This document shows positions 1 to 7,971 of a stretch of 64,000 nt of DNA, in pieces. How positions within the stretch are numbered: the stretch's first letter is position 1; each line of letters opens with the position of its first letter. Below the pieces are notes generated by a model. The model was not told the DNA's origin and did not search any database. It was given only the letters and a program-made list of their open reading frames with translations. This DNA comes from Halospeciosus flavus (GTDB lineage: Archaea > Halobacteriota > Halobacteria > Halobacteriales > Halobacteriaceae): assembly GCF_029814175.1 (NCBI RefSeq), contig NZ_CP122312.1, positions 1,860,001-1,924,000 on the forward strand. Direction: 5' to 3'. The position numbers were made by a program, and so were the translations under genes.

Positions 1-1630
1 CCACGTCGCCGCCTTCACCGGGAAGAGCGAGAAACGCCTCCTCGGTGCAACCGTCGGTCTCACCGGTCCGACCGCGGGCGTCATCAACAACACGCCGGTC
101 GTCGCCGTCTTCATCCCGATGATCTCGGGAATCGCCGAGCGGGCGGGCCTCTCGCGCTCGACGTTCCTCCTCCCGCTCTCCTACGCCGCGATGCTCGGCG
201 GGACGCTCACGCTGGTCGGGACCTCCACGAACATCCTCGCGAGTGACCTCTCGCGGACGCTCCTCGACCACCCCATCGGGATGTTCGAGTTCACGCCGCT
301 GGGAATCGTCGTCTTCCTCGTCGGCGCGGCCTACCTCATGACCGTCGCACCCCACCTCGTCCCCGAGCGTGTCCCCGCGGCCGTCGACCTCACCGAGCGC
401 TTCGAGGTGCAGAACTACCTCGCCCGCGTGGGCGTCCCGGAGGGGTCCGACCTCGTCGGCCGACCGATCGACGAGACCCTCGCCGCCGACGTGGACGGAG
501 ACACGGACGTCCGGGTCGTCCAGATTCGGCGCGGCGAGGACGTGGTGCCCGTCCCTTCGCCCGAACGGACGGTCGAGGCTGGCGACGTCCTCGTCCTCCA
601 CGGCCACGCCGACGACGTCGACTCGTTCGTCGCGGCCGCCGGACTCCGGCGACGCTCGCGCGTCCGCGTCGACGAGGACGACCTCCACCACCCGGACGCC
701 GAGCGCGTCCTCGCGGAACTCGTCCTCACCGGTGGCTCCGAGTTCGTCGGCGAGACCCCCGCCGAGGCGCGCCTCCAGGAGTGGTACGACACGACCGTCC
801 TCGCGGTCCGGCGGGGCGACGAACTCTACCGGGCGAACGTCGACGACGTCCGCTTCGAGGCCGGCGACGTCCTCCTCGTCCAGACGACGCCCGACGCGCT
901 CGGCCGCCTCCGCGAGGGTGGCGACGCCATCGTCTCCGACGCGAGCGGCGGCGACCCGACCGAAGTCGTCGAGACGGCCGCAGAACGGGAGGCGAGTACG
1001 GCGGACGAGGAGACGGGCCGCGAGGGACTCCCGCCCCTCTCGCCGAAGACGCCGCTCGCGCTCGGCATCGTCGCCGGCGTCATCGGCGTGGCCGCGCTCG
1101 GCCTCCTCCCCATCGTCGTCGCGGCACTCGGTGGCGTCGTGTTGATGGTCGCGACCGGCTGTCTCACCACCTCGGAGGCCTACGACGCGGTGAGTTGGCG
1201 CGTCTTCTTCCTTCTCGCCGGCGTCCTCCCGCTCGGACTGGCGATGCGTGAGACCGGCGGCGCGGAGTTCCTCGCCGGCCTGCTCGTCTCCGGTGCGGAG
1301 TTCCTCCCCGCCGTCGCGCTGCTCGCGCTGTTCTACCTCCTCACGGGTCTACTCGCCAACGTCATCACGCCCGTCGCGAGCGTCGTGCTGATGATTCCCG
1401 TCGCCGTCGACACCGCCCAGCGCGTCGGTGCGGAGGCGTTCTCCTTCCTGTTGGCCGTGATGTTCGCGTCCAGTGCGGCGTTCATGACGCCCATCGGCTA
1501 CCAGACGAACCTGATGGTGTACGGTCCCGGGGGCTACACCTTCTCGGACTTCCTGCGGGTCGGCGCGCCCCTCCAACTCCTGTTGACCGCGGTGACCGCG
1601 CTCGGTATCGCGGCCATCTGGGGCGTGTAG
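1..1630 (+). CDS. SLC13/ArsB-type permease with two RCK-C domains, 5' truncated
   Basis: The frame is open from base 2, and the bases before the first ATG at 119 encode membrane sequence with the INNTPVV motif typical of divalent-anion (DASS/SLC13) permeases. The real start therefore lies outside the window. Hydrophobic segments flank a soluble middle part (about bases 400-920) holding two consecutive RCK-C/TrkA-C-like modules, each ending in a 'V.AGDVL.L' strand. The last roughly 180 residues are again membrane helices. The family exports or imports inorganic anions or dicarboxylates; RCK-C domains usually sense a nucleotide or ion. The substrate cannot be told from sequence. Confidence 0.85.
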   Translation, partial: HVAAFTGKSEKRLLGATVGLTGPTAGVINNTPVVAVFIPMISGIAERAGLSRSTFLLPLSYAAMLGGTLTLVGTSTNILASDLSRTLLDHPIGMFEFTPLGIVVFLVGAAYLMTVAPHLVPERVPAAVDLTERFEVQNYLARVGVPEGSDLVGRPIDETLAADVDGDTDVRVVQIRRGEDVVPVPSPERTVEAGDVLVLHGHADDVDSFVAAAGLRRRSRVRVDEDDLHHPDAERVLAELVLTGGSEFVGETPAEARLQEWYDTTVLAVRRGDELYRANVDDVRFEAGDVLLVQTTPDALGRLREGGDAIVSDASGGDPTEVVETAAEREASTADEETGREGLPPLSPKTPLALGIVAGVIGVAALGLLPIVVAALGGVVLMVATGCLTTSEAYDAVSWRVFFLLAGVLPLGLAMRETGGAEFLAGLLVSGAEFLPAVALLALFYLLTGLLANVITPVASVVLMIPVAVDTAQRVGAEAFSFLLAVMFASSAAFMTPIGYQTNLMVYGPGGYTFSDFLRVGAPLQLLLTAVTALGIAAIWGV

Positions 1631-1660
1631 CATTAAGGGGCCGGCACCCGCCCTTCCGGT

Positions 1661-2635
1661 ATGGTCGACTTCCTCGTCGTCGGGGCCACCCTGCTCTGTG
1701 TGCTCCTGCTGGGCGTCAGTGCCTTCTTCTCCAGCAGCGAGATCGCCGTCTTCTCGCTGCAACTCCACCGTATCGACTCGCTGGTCGAGACCGGCGACGC
1801 GCGGGCGCTCCGCCTCCGGGAACTCCGCGAGGACCCGACCCGTCTGCTCACCACCATCCTCGTCGGCAACAACGTCGTCAACGTCGCCTTCTCGACGGTC
1901 GTCGCGACGCTGTTCGCCGCGACGCTCCCACCCGGCCCAGCCATCGTCGTCGCCACCGTCGTCGCGAGCGTCCTCGTCCTCCTGTTCGGCGAGATCGCGC
2001 CGAAGGCCTACGGCGTGAGCAACGCCGAGACGTGGTCACTGTCCGTCGCGGGTCCCGTGACGACGCTCGAACGCGTCCTCTCCCCGCTCGTCTGGGCGTT
2101 CGAGGGCGCGGCCGGGGTCGTCACCCGCATCATCGGCGGCGAGGGGGCCGCCAAACCCTACGTCACCCGCGAGGAGATCCGCGCACTCCTCCGGACTGGT
2201 GCGCAGATCGGCGTCATCGACCCCGACGAACGCGAGATGGTCCAGACCGTCCTCGACCTCGAACAGGAGGCCGTCGAGGAACTGATGGTCCCCCGCGAGT
2301 CGGTCGTCACGGTCGCCGCCGACGCGTCGCCGGCCGAGGCGCGCGACGCCTGCCTCGACGCCGGCGTGAGCCACGTCGTGGTCGCCGAAGAGGGCGACGT
2401 CGTCGGCGTCGTATCCCGCGAGTCCGCCGGTCGCGCCACCCAGGAGTGGGAGACGCTCGACGCCGTGCTCGAAGACCCCTTCGTCGTCCGCGAGTCGTGG
2501 ACCGCCTACGAACTGCTGGAGGCGTTCCGCGAAGAGCGCGAAGCGTTCGCCGTCGTCGAGGACTCCGACGGCACGTTCGTCGGCGTCGCCTCGCGCGGCA
2601 CTATCGAAGAGGAAGTCCTCTGGCGCGGCCGATGA
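1661..2635 (+). CDS. CNNM/DUF21 transmembrane protein with CBS pair
   Basis: 324 residues. The N-terminal ~180 residues form a DUF21 (CNNM) domain: an opening helix, the 'FFSSSEIAVFS' stretch, and the 'LLTTILVGNNVVNVAFS' and 'LLFGEIAPKAYG' motifs. Two CBS-type modules follow, with 'VPRESVVTVAADASPAEA' opening the first. The domain order matches the HlyC/CorC family, linked to Mg2+/Co2+ or other cation efflux. No C-terminal CorC_HlyC domain is present, so this is the short archaeal form. The start follows a TTAA element 27 bases upstream, consistent with a leaderless mRNA. It follows the permease by 30 nt on the same strand. Confidence 0.85.
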   Translation: MVDFLVVGATLLCVLLLGVSAFFSSSEIAVFSLQLHRIDSLVETGDARALRLRELREDPTRLLTTILVGNNVVNVAFSTVVATLFAATLPPGPAIVVATVVASVLVLLFGEIAPKAYGVSNAETWSLSVAGPVTTLERVLSPLVWAFEGAAGVVTRIIGGEGAAKPYVTREEIRALLRTGAQIGVIDPDEREMVQTVLDLEQEAVEELMVPRESVVTVAADASPAEARDACLDAGVSHVVVAEEGDVVGVVSRESAGRATQEWETLDAVLEDPFVVRESWTAYELLEAFREEREAFAVVEDSDGTFVGVASRGTIEEEVLWRGR

Positions 2636-2728
2636 ACGCCGACAGGATGCGAACCGATTCTGCCGTCCCGACCCAACCCGACCGGGGGCCGCACAAGACA
2701 CTTGCCGGTCGCCGCTGGAACTGAACCT

Positions 2729-3304
2729 ATGCGTCCCCGATTCGACCGCCCGGCCGACGCGCTCGCCGCCCTCGGCGTCGTCCTCCTCCTCGCCGGTGTC
2801 GGCTTCGCCGCCACTCGCGGGTGGCGGTTCGGCGCGAAGACGGCCGTCGCCGGCGGCCTCGGCCTCGCGTACCTACTAACCGGCGTCACGGTCCGCGACT
2901 GTCCGGACGCGGCGTGTCGGCTTCGACGCGCGCTCGCGACAGTCCCCGTGCTGGGTGTCCTCGCCCTCGCCGCGATACTGGCCGGCGAGTACCTCGCGTA
3001 CGGCACGGTCACGCCGGACCGACACGCCGTCTCGACGGCCGCCGCGGCCGCGTTCCTCGCCTTCCCGATAGGTCTCGGCTACGTGGTCGGGTCGGTCGAT
3101 GGCGACGGCGACGGTGACGGCGTCCGGCGTCGCGCGCTCGGTCTCGCGGGTCTCTCCGGACTCGCCGGCGGCGTGCTCACGAGTAACTCGATACTCTACT
3201 TCGGCCGGAGTCCGTTCGACGACCTCGGAATCGGCGTGGCCGCCGGTCTCGTCCTCCCACTCCTCGGCGCGGTACCGGCCTACTTCCTCGCCCGCTCCGG
3301 CTAA
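2729..3304 (+). CDS. Multi-pass membrane protein, unknown function
   Basis: 191 residues with five or six predicted membrane segments and an AG-rich composition; no catalytic motif seen. I chose the ATG at 2729, because a TTG 27 bases upstream would add an unrelated nine-residue lead. It stands 93 nt after the CNNM gene. The 3' end faces the L15e gene, and the shared 147-nt gap carries the first copy of the 30-bp palindrome. Confidence 0.7.
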   Translation: MRPRFDRPADALAALGVVLLLAGVGFAATRGWRFGAKTAVAGGLGLAYLLTGVTVRDCPDAACRLRRALATVPVLGVLALAAILAGEYLAYGTVTPDRHAVSTAAAAAFLAFPIGLGYVVGSVDGDGDGDGVRRRALGLAGLSGLAGGVLTSNSILYFGRSPFDDLGIGVAAGLVLPLLGAVPAYFLARSG

Positions 3305-3325
3305 CCGACGAGGGCGCCGCCGACT

Positions 3326-3355
3326 CAGTTGAACAGTTGTACAATCGTTCAACTG
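3326..3355. repeat. 30-bp palindromic repeat, copy 1
   Basis: The arms CAGTTGAAC and GTTCAACTG are exact reverse complements. The centre holds the self-complementary octamer TTGTACAA, set off by AG on the left and TC on the right, the only break in full dyad symmetry. It is identical over 32 bp to copies at 27036 and 48390, and a further 4 bases on the left match copy 2. It lies 21 nt after the stop of the + gene and 96 nt before the L15e stop, between convergent 3' ends. Confidence 0.95.
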
Positions 3356-3451
3356 TTCTGGTCGGAGCACCGGAGCGAAACCGATTTGCGGAGCCGTCGC
3401 TGTTCGGTCGAAGCGTCGCGCGAAAAAGCGGTGTTCGGAGAGACGGTCGCG

Positions 3452-4039
3452 TTACTTCTTGCGGCGGCCGGCGTTGATGCTCGGGCGCGTGTGCTCGGTG
3501 CCCTTGCCCTTCTTCGTCTGGCCGCGGCCGCGCTGGCCGGCGGCGGTCAGCCCGCGGAACGCACGACCGTTCTGGTCCTCGGCACAGATCCAGTTGAGGT
3601 CGTCGTCGTTCTCGATGGCGGGGTGGTTCGGGTCGAGGAGGATCACCTCGAACCACTTCTGCGACCCGTCCTCACCGACCCAGTAGGAGTTGAGGACGCG
3701 GAGGTTGCGGTACTTCCGCGAGGAGCGCTCCTCGGCGATGCGCTGGAGGTTCTTCGAGCGGCTGATGCGGTTGACGCCCTGCCGCTTGGTGCGGCGGCCG
3801 GCCTTGTGGCGCACCTTCCGGGCGGTGCCCTTCCGCACACTCACGCGAGCGACGACGACGCCCTGCTTCGCCTTGTAGCCCTTCTCGCGGGCCTTGTCGA
3901 GGCGGGTCGGGCGCTCGACGCGCTCGATGGCGCCCTGCTTGCGCCACTCCTGCTTTCGTTGCCACTGCAGCTCGGCGAGTTTGCCGTCGCCGGGCTGCTT
4001 CCACGCGTCCTTGATGTGGGAGTAGAAGCTTCGTGCCAT
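3452..4039 (-). CDS. rpl15e: 50S ribosomal protein L15e
   Basis: 195 residues, the normal length for archaeal/eukaryotic L15e. The opening MARSFYSHIKDAWK, the basic middle rich in KR and R-x-x-R pairs, and the 'RGLTAAGQRGRG' and 'RPSINAGRRKK' C-terminus are characteristic. It is a structural protein of the large subunit and binds 23S rRNA. The protein is notably basic among otherwise acidic neighbours, as expected for an rRNA-binding protein. It appears monocistronic, with about 240 nt of non-coding DNA upstream. Confidence 0.97.
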   Translation of the reverse strand: MARSFYSHIKDAWKQPGDGKLAELQWQRKQEWRKQGAIERVERPTRLDKAREKGYKAKQGVVVARVSVRKGTARKVRHKAGRRTKRQGVNRISRSKNLQRIAEERSSRKYRNLRVLNSYWVGEDGSQKWFEVILLDPNHPAIENDDDLNWICAEDQNGRAFRGLTAAGQRGRGQTKKGKGTEHTRPSINAGRRKK

Positions 4040-4281
4040 TGTTGTACCGCGGGCGCTTGCGATTCAACCGGCCTGGCCGGTCACATGTCGTCCCGTTCCC
4101 TCTCGGGTCACGGGTGCCCGCTGGCGCCCGCAGGCCAGCGAGTTGTCGATTTTTCGCCCGCGCCGACTAAAAGGACTTCGAAACGACGGCCGGGTGGGCC
4201 CCTGCCTTCAAATCCCTCTCACCCTTTGCTGTCCGTACGAGTGGTGTCAGTGTTCGGTGGACGCAGGTGGGTGGGTGTCCC

Positions 4282-4428
4282 GTGAACCTCGTCCTCGCCG
4301 CCGCGTGCTTCGCCGCCGCGGGTGTGTTCGCACTGGCAGGGCGGACTGCGTCGCTCCCGCCGCCAGTCGCCCGGGTCGGAACCCTCGTCAGTTTCACGCT
4401 CGGGTTGTTCGCACTGCTCGCGAAGTAG
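4282..4428 (+). CDS. Small membrane protein, 48 aa
   Basis: A GTG-started frame of 48 residues that is mostly hydrophobic: about residues 2-20 and 28-46 form two membrane segments joined by a short basic/proline turn (RTASLPPPVARVG). It ends 6 nt before the 3' end of the opposing MOSC gene. Function unknown. The frame is clean and the composition convincing, but a protein this short cannot be confirmed without homologues. Confidence 0.5.
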   Translation: MNLVLAAACFAAAGVFALAGRTASLPPPVARVGTLVSFTLGLFALLAK

Positions 4429-4434
4429 TCCGAT

Positions 4435-5211
4435 TCACTCCACGAGCGAGACGGCGTCCCCGACCGAGACCCGTTCGGCCGTGTCCGTCGCGGGAACGTC
4501 CGCGATTAGCATCAACTGGTAGTAGTGGTCGAAGGCGTCGCGGTCGACCCACTCGGGGAGGGTCTCGCGACGTCGTTCGACGAACCGCTGGCGAAACGAC
4601 GGGTCGCGCTCACCGGTCTCGGGGTCGCGTTGCGGGACGACACACCGTCCGCAGGGTTCGACGCCCTCGAAACGAACGCCGTCGACCTCGAACGCCGGCG
4701 CGTCCGCACCGACGAATCGGTCCTCCCAGAACGGGTCGACGCCACCGACTTCGACGTTCGCGCGCATTCGTTTTCGGACGCTCTCGACCGTGAGGTCGAA
4801 CCAGTCGGCAACGGTCTCGACCGTCGCGGTGCTGATGACCGACGGTCCCGCGGATGGCCGGTCCGGGAAACCACCGAGCTCGGCCCGTCGAAGTGTCGCG
4901 TCGACGCCGAAGAAGTCGCCGAGCCACGTCTCCGCCGCCCCGCGTTCGTCCGTGCGAGTGAGGTCGAACGACCGGGTCTCGTTCTCCCCGTCGGCCGCGA
5001 CGGTCAACACGTCCGAATCGAGGTCGAAGTCGGTCCGGAGGTCGTGGACGCGATCCGTCCGCTTGCCGTTGACGAGGTCGCCCTCGGCGTCGACGACCTT
5101 GTACCGGCGGTCGCCCGCCAGCGTCCCCGTCTCCCTGATCCGGGCCGTCTCGACGCCGACGCCGTCCAGCGCTTTCACCGGGTAAACCGTCAACCGTTCG
5201 ACGTGGGCCAT
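4435..5211 (-). CDS. MOSC domain-containing protein
   Basis: About 258 residues from the ATG at 5211. The N-terminal beta-barrel begins 'VERLTVYPVKALDGVGVE', the usual opening of MOSC N-terminal domains (MOCOS/YcbX-like). The C-terminal MOSC core contains 'FEGVEPCGRCVVPQRDPETGE', whose Cys residues match the conserved Cys that binds molybdenum-cofactor sulfur in the family. Likely role: molybdopterin-dependent reductase or sulfur carrier. An upstream in-frame start at 5268 would add 19 low-quality residues and is rejected. Confidence 0.88.
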   Translation of the reverse strand: MAHVERLTVYPVKALDGVGVETARIRETGTLAGDRRYKVVDAEGDLVNGKRTDRVHDLRTDFDLDSDVLTVAADGENETRSFDLTRTDERGAAETWLGDFFGVDATLRRAELGGFPDRPSAGPSVISTATVETVADWFDLTVESVRKRMRANVEVGGVDPFWEDRFVGADAPAFEVDGVRFEGVEPCGRCVVPQRDPETGERDPSFRQRFVERRRETLPEWVDRDAFDHYYQLMLIADVPATDTAERVSVGDAVSLVE

Positions 5212-5267
5212 CGCCGCGGCGTACGCGGGCACCCGGCAAAAGCGTGGGGTTGGCGGCGTGGCCGGCA

Positions 5268-5294
5268 ATTCTGTATCGCGAAATGAAGTTTATC
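5268..5294 (+). repeat. Left half of an inverted repeat flanking rio2
   Basis: ATTCTGTATCGCG, seven variable bases, then GTTTATC. The same two blocks with the same 7-base gap occur reverse-complemented at 6323-6349. Of 27 positions, 22 agree. This copy sits in the gap between the MOSC gene start and the 3' end of rio2. Confidence 0.75.
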
Positions 5295-5373
5295 ACTCCA
5301 CAAGAACGGTACCGGACCGAATCGTCTCGAACGGCGAACGCGCAGGGGCACGGGCCGGAGAAGTGAGAGTGAG

Positions 5374-6276
5374 TCAGTACGCCTCGCTCGTCGTGAACTC
5401 GTCGGCGGCGACGGCGTCGGCGAGTGCCTCGACGTCCGGTTCGGGTGCCGTCTGCGGGTACTTCCGCTGGAAGTAGGAGACGATGTTCTCGACGTCGCGT
5501 CCCAGGAGTTCGCGAGCGTGTTCGTGTTCCGTCGGGACGGACTGCGGCCAGTCGAACAGCGTGATGCCCCCCTCCGAGACGAAGATATTGTACTCGCTGA
5601 TGTCGGCGTGGACGTAGCCCGCGTCGTAGGCGGTCGCGAGTTCCTCGAGGATCAGGTCGAGGACGCCGACGACCTGGCCCTCTTCGAGTTTCGCCCGGGA
5701 GAGTTCGACGCCGTCGATCTTCTCCATCACGATGGCGTGGCGGTTCTGGTCGACCGGTCGGGGGACCGAGACGTCGGGGTAGAGGCTTTCGAGGGCCTCG
5801 TACTCCCGTTCGGCGGCCTTCCGGGCGGTGTAGAACCACGAGATGTGGTCTTTCTCGCTGGTGTAGTCGCGCTCCTTCTGGACCTCGCGGAAGTTCGTGT
5901 ACCCCTCACGGTGGAACTTGAGGGCCATCGGCCGGTAGGACTGAACCTCGAAGACGTCGGACTCCTTGCCGACGCCGAGCGGCGCGCCGAACCCCTCGAC
6001 GGTCTCGCGCTCGGCGAACGCCTTCAACGCGAGGACGTCGTACCCCTCGAAGGTGAGGCGGTACCCCTCGTACTGGATGGTCTTGCGCTCGACGAGTTCG
6101 CGGTCCATCGTCTGGTCGATGCGGTACTCCACCTCCTCCTCGGTCAGCCGGGAGAACTCCGGAATCTTGCTCTTCGCGACCCACCGGCTGAACCGCATGC
6201 CGTGCTCGAGCCCCGAGAGGAGGTGGAAGTCCTCGGGTTCGAGTTCGGTCAGGTGACCGGCGACGTTCTGAACCAT
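5374..6276 (-). CDS. rio2: RIO2-family serine/threonine protein kinase/ATPase
   Basis: 300 residues. Residues 1-90 form the winged-helix domain specific to Rio2. The kinase core follows: glycine loop GVGKESDVFEV (about 101-111), ATP-binding Lys120 (MALKFHREG), catalytic Asp225 in HADISEYN with Asn230, and metal-binding Asp242 in LFDWPQ. All key residues are present, so the enzyme should be active. Rio2 acts in late maturation of the small ribosomal subunit. Its neighbours (L15e, MOSC) do not form an operon with it. The flanking inverted repeat at 5268 and 6323 is unusual. Confidence 0.95.
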   Translation of the reverse strand: MVQNVAGHLTELEPEDFHLLSGLEHGMRFSRWVAKSKIPEFSRLTEEEVEYRIDQTMDRELVERKTIQYEGYRLTFEGYDVLALKAFAERETVEGFGAPLGVGKESDVFEVQSYRPMALKFHREGYTNFREVQKERDYTSEKDHISWFYTARKAAEREYEALESLYPDVSVPRPVDQNRHAIVMEKIDGVELSRAKLEEGQVVGVLDLILEELATAYDAGYVHADISEYNIFVSEGGITLFDWPQSVPTEHEHARELLGRDVENIVSYFQRKYPQTAPEPDVEALADAVAADEFTTSEAY

Positions 6277-6322
6277 TTGCTCTCGATAGGGGCCGGCCGG
6301 ACAAAAGGCCCGCGGAGCGCTC

Positions 6323-6349
6323 GATAAACCCGATACCGCGATACAGAAT
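6323..6349 (-). repeat. Right half of the inverted repeat flanking rio2
   Basis: GATAAAC, seven bases, CGCGATACAGAAT on the + strand: the mirror of the block at 5268-5294. It lies 47-73 nt upstream of the rio2 start codon, in the rio2 promoter region. Confidence 0.75.
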
Positions 6350-6477
6350 CGTCCGGGCGCGACGAACCACCGGCTACCGGGCGAGCGGGACGAAGAGCGA
6401 CGTGTGGGCGGAGACGGAGCCGAAAACGGAGACGAACGACGAAGAGCGGACGAAAGCGGGGAGAACTGACGGGGCGG

Positions 6478-6816
6478 TCAGGACGCGAGTTCGCGGGCGG
6501 TGTCGGCGGCCTCCTCGAGTGGCTCGACGCAGGCCCAGCAGTGCTGGTCGTCCTCGTGCTCGCGACACTCCTCGGCGGCGGCCTCGAAGGCGTCGGCGGC
6601 GGCAGTCGCCACCGTCGCGCTCCGCGGGGACTCCCGGGCGAGGAGCTGGGCGAGCAACGAGGCGAGGTCCGCGGCGTCGCGACAGAGGCGGATACACTCG
6701 CCTTTGTCCTCTTCGACGGCGCACTCGGTCACACAGCGCTCGGTGACCCGGACGACCGCGTTACAGGAGTCGATACACGCTTCCTCCGTCGTGCCGAGGG
6801 ACACGGATTCCTGCAT
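6478..6816 (-). CDS. Cys-rich four-helix bundle protein (DUF326/Csp-like)
   Basis: 112 residues, almost wholly helical, with nine cysteines (14, 18, 28, 32, 41, 45, 84, 93, 96), mostly in C-x3-C or C-x2-C spacing on one face of predicted helices. This is the pattern of DUF326/four-helix bundle copper-binding proteins, in which Cys residues point into the bundle and hold Cu(I). Related bacterial Csp proteins store copper. No metal transporter or regulator is adjacent. A role in copper buffering is inferred from the Cys pattern alone. Confidence 0.7.
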   Translation of the reverse strand: MQESVSLGTTEEACIDSCNAVVRVTERCVTECAVEEDKGECIRLCRDAADLASLLAQLLARESPRSATVATAAADAFEAAAEECREHEDDQHCWACVEPLEEAADTARELAS

Positions 6817-6921
6817 ACACTCGAAGCCGCGTCCGGACAGCCGAAAAGTAGTGTGGCCGGACCCACGGGCAGTGGTGGCACGCCGAAATACAACGAACGT
6901 TGATTTATCTAAACTCTGGTG

Positions 6922-6930
6922 GATTTATAC
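6922..6930 (+). promoter_or_regulatory. TATA box of the thioesterase gene
   Basis: ATTTATAC-type element ending 23 nt before the ATG at 6954, in an AT-rich stretch that stands out from the GC-rich surroundings. The spacing predicts a leaderless or nearly leaderless transcript. Confidence 0.6.
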
Positions 6931-6953
6931 CGCCTCGGTGCCGTCTCTCGGTT

Positions 6954-7451
6954 ATGAGCGCCGACGCGGTCACGGAGGACCAGCAGACCGCAACGTTGCT
7001 GGAGTCCTACACGGAGATGCACGAGATTCTGATGCCCAACCACACGAACAACCTCGGGCGGGCGCTCGGGGGCGTCGTGCTCCACTGGATGGACATCTGC
7101 GCGGCCATCGCGGCCCGCCGCTTCGCCCGCGCGCAGGTGGTGACGGCGTCGATGGACCACGTCGACTTCCTCGGGGCCATCGACGTCGGCGACGTGGTGA
7201 ACGTCGAGGCGTTCGTCTTCGAGACGGGGCAGACGAGCATGGACCTGAAGGTGAACGTCTACGCCGAGCGACCCAGCGAGGGCGAGCGCCGGCGCACCGC
7301 CTCCTCGTACTTCACGTTCGTCGCCATCGGCGGGGACCAGGAACCGACCTCGGTGCCGGACGTCGTCTGTCCCACCGAGCACCAAGAGGAGATGCGCGAG
7401 CGGGCGCTACGGCGACGTCGCGAACGCCGCGAGCAGTTGGCGGCAGAGTAG
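6954..7451 (+). CDS. Acyl-CoA thioesterase, hotdog fold
   Basis: 165 residues. The hotdog motif region 'MPNHTNNLGRALGGVVLHWMD' is the YciA/ACOT7 signature, with Asn and Asp in catalytic positions; the 'VVTASMDHVDFLGAIDVGD' strand follows. It hydrolyses acyl-CoA thioesters in the cytoplasm. The C-terminus ends in a short basic helix (RALRRRRERREQ). The start at 6954 is set by the TATA box spacing; an upstream start at 6900 would lie before the promoter. Confidence 0.9.
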   Translation: MSADAVTEDQQTATLLESYTEMHEILMPNHTNNLGRALGGVVLHWMDICAAIAARRFARAQVVTASMDHVDFLGAIDVGDVVNVEAFVFETGQTSMDLKVNVYAERPSEGERRRTASSYFTFVAIGGDQEPTSVPDVVCPTEHQEEMRERALRRRRERREQLAAE

Positions 7452-7456
7452 GAGCG

Positions 7457-7882
7457 TCAGTTCTCGGGTTCGTTCGTGTACTGCTCGTAGAGCAGACTCC
7501 CGAGGTTCGACGCCTCGCGGACCTGCACGTCCTCGTTGGGTTCGGGCGTCTCGCTGACGACGCCGGCTTCTTCGAGTTCCTGGGCGCGCTGTTCGAGTTC
7601 CGACTGGACGTCCGTCAGGAGTTCGTCGGGGACGTCCTCGGCGCTCTCCGGCGAGTCGAGCGGTTCGGTCCGGACGACCTGCCACTCGCGGGCCGCCGGG
7701 TCGTAGTCGACGGCGCGGAGACCCGAGTCGGTGACGAGGACGAGACTCGTCACGAGCGTCGTGTCTCGCTCGGGGAAGAGGAAGGTGTTCACGGGGCGGA
7801 CGTCCACGAACGACCCGGAGGCGCCGAGGACGCGGACCTCCGCGTGGGAGAGCGGTCTTTTCGGGAGTGCGTCGACAGCCAT
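7457..7882 (-). CDS. Conserved hypothetical protein, 141 aa
   Basis: A soluble acidic protein. The N-terminal ~75 residues look beta-rich (VRVLGASGSFVDVRPVNTFLF, TSLVLVTDSGLRAVDYD), followed by a helical segment rich in Glu (about 85-110). I do not recognise the family. It converges on the thioesterase (5-nt gap), and its start is about 90 nt from the divergent lipoate-ligase-family gene. Confidence 0.65.
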   Translation of the reverse strand: MAVDALPKRPLSHAEVRVLGASGSFVDVRPVNTFLFPERDTTLVTSLVLVTDSGLRAVDYDPAAREWQVVRTEPLDSPESAEDVPDELLTDVQSELEQRAQELEEAGVVSETPEPNEDVQVREASNLGSLLYEQYTNEPEN

Positions 7883-7971
7883 ATCGGGACGTGGGGCGCG
7901 ACGGGCAAGGGGGCTACGGTCCAGTCCGGAACTCCGGAACCGCTTTCCCCCTCTGTGGGGAACGGAGGGCC

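Noticed and set aside
4160-4240. TTCAAAT sequence resembling a tRNA T-loop near 4208
   Set aside because: The flanking bases do not pair into a T-stem and no anticodon or acceptor arms can be drawn.
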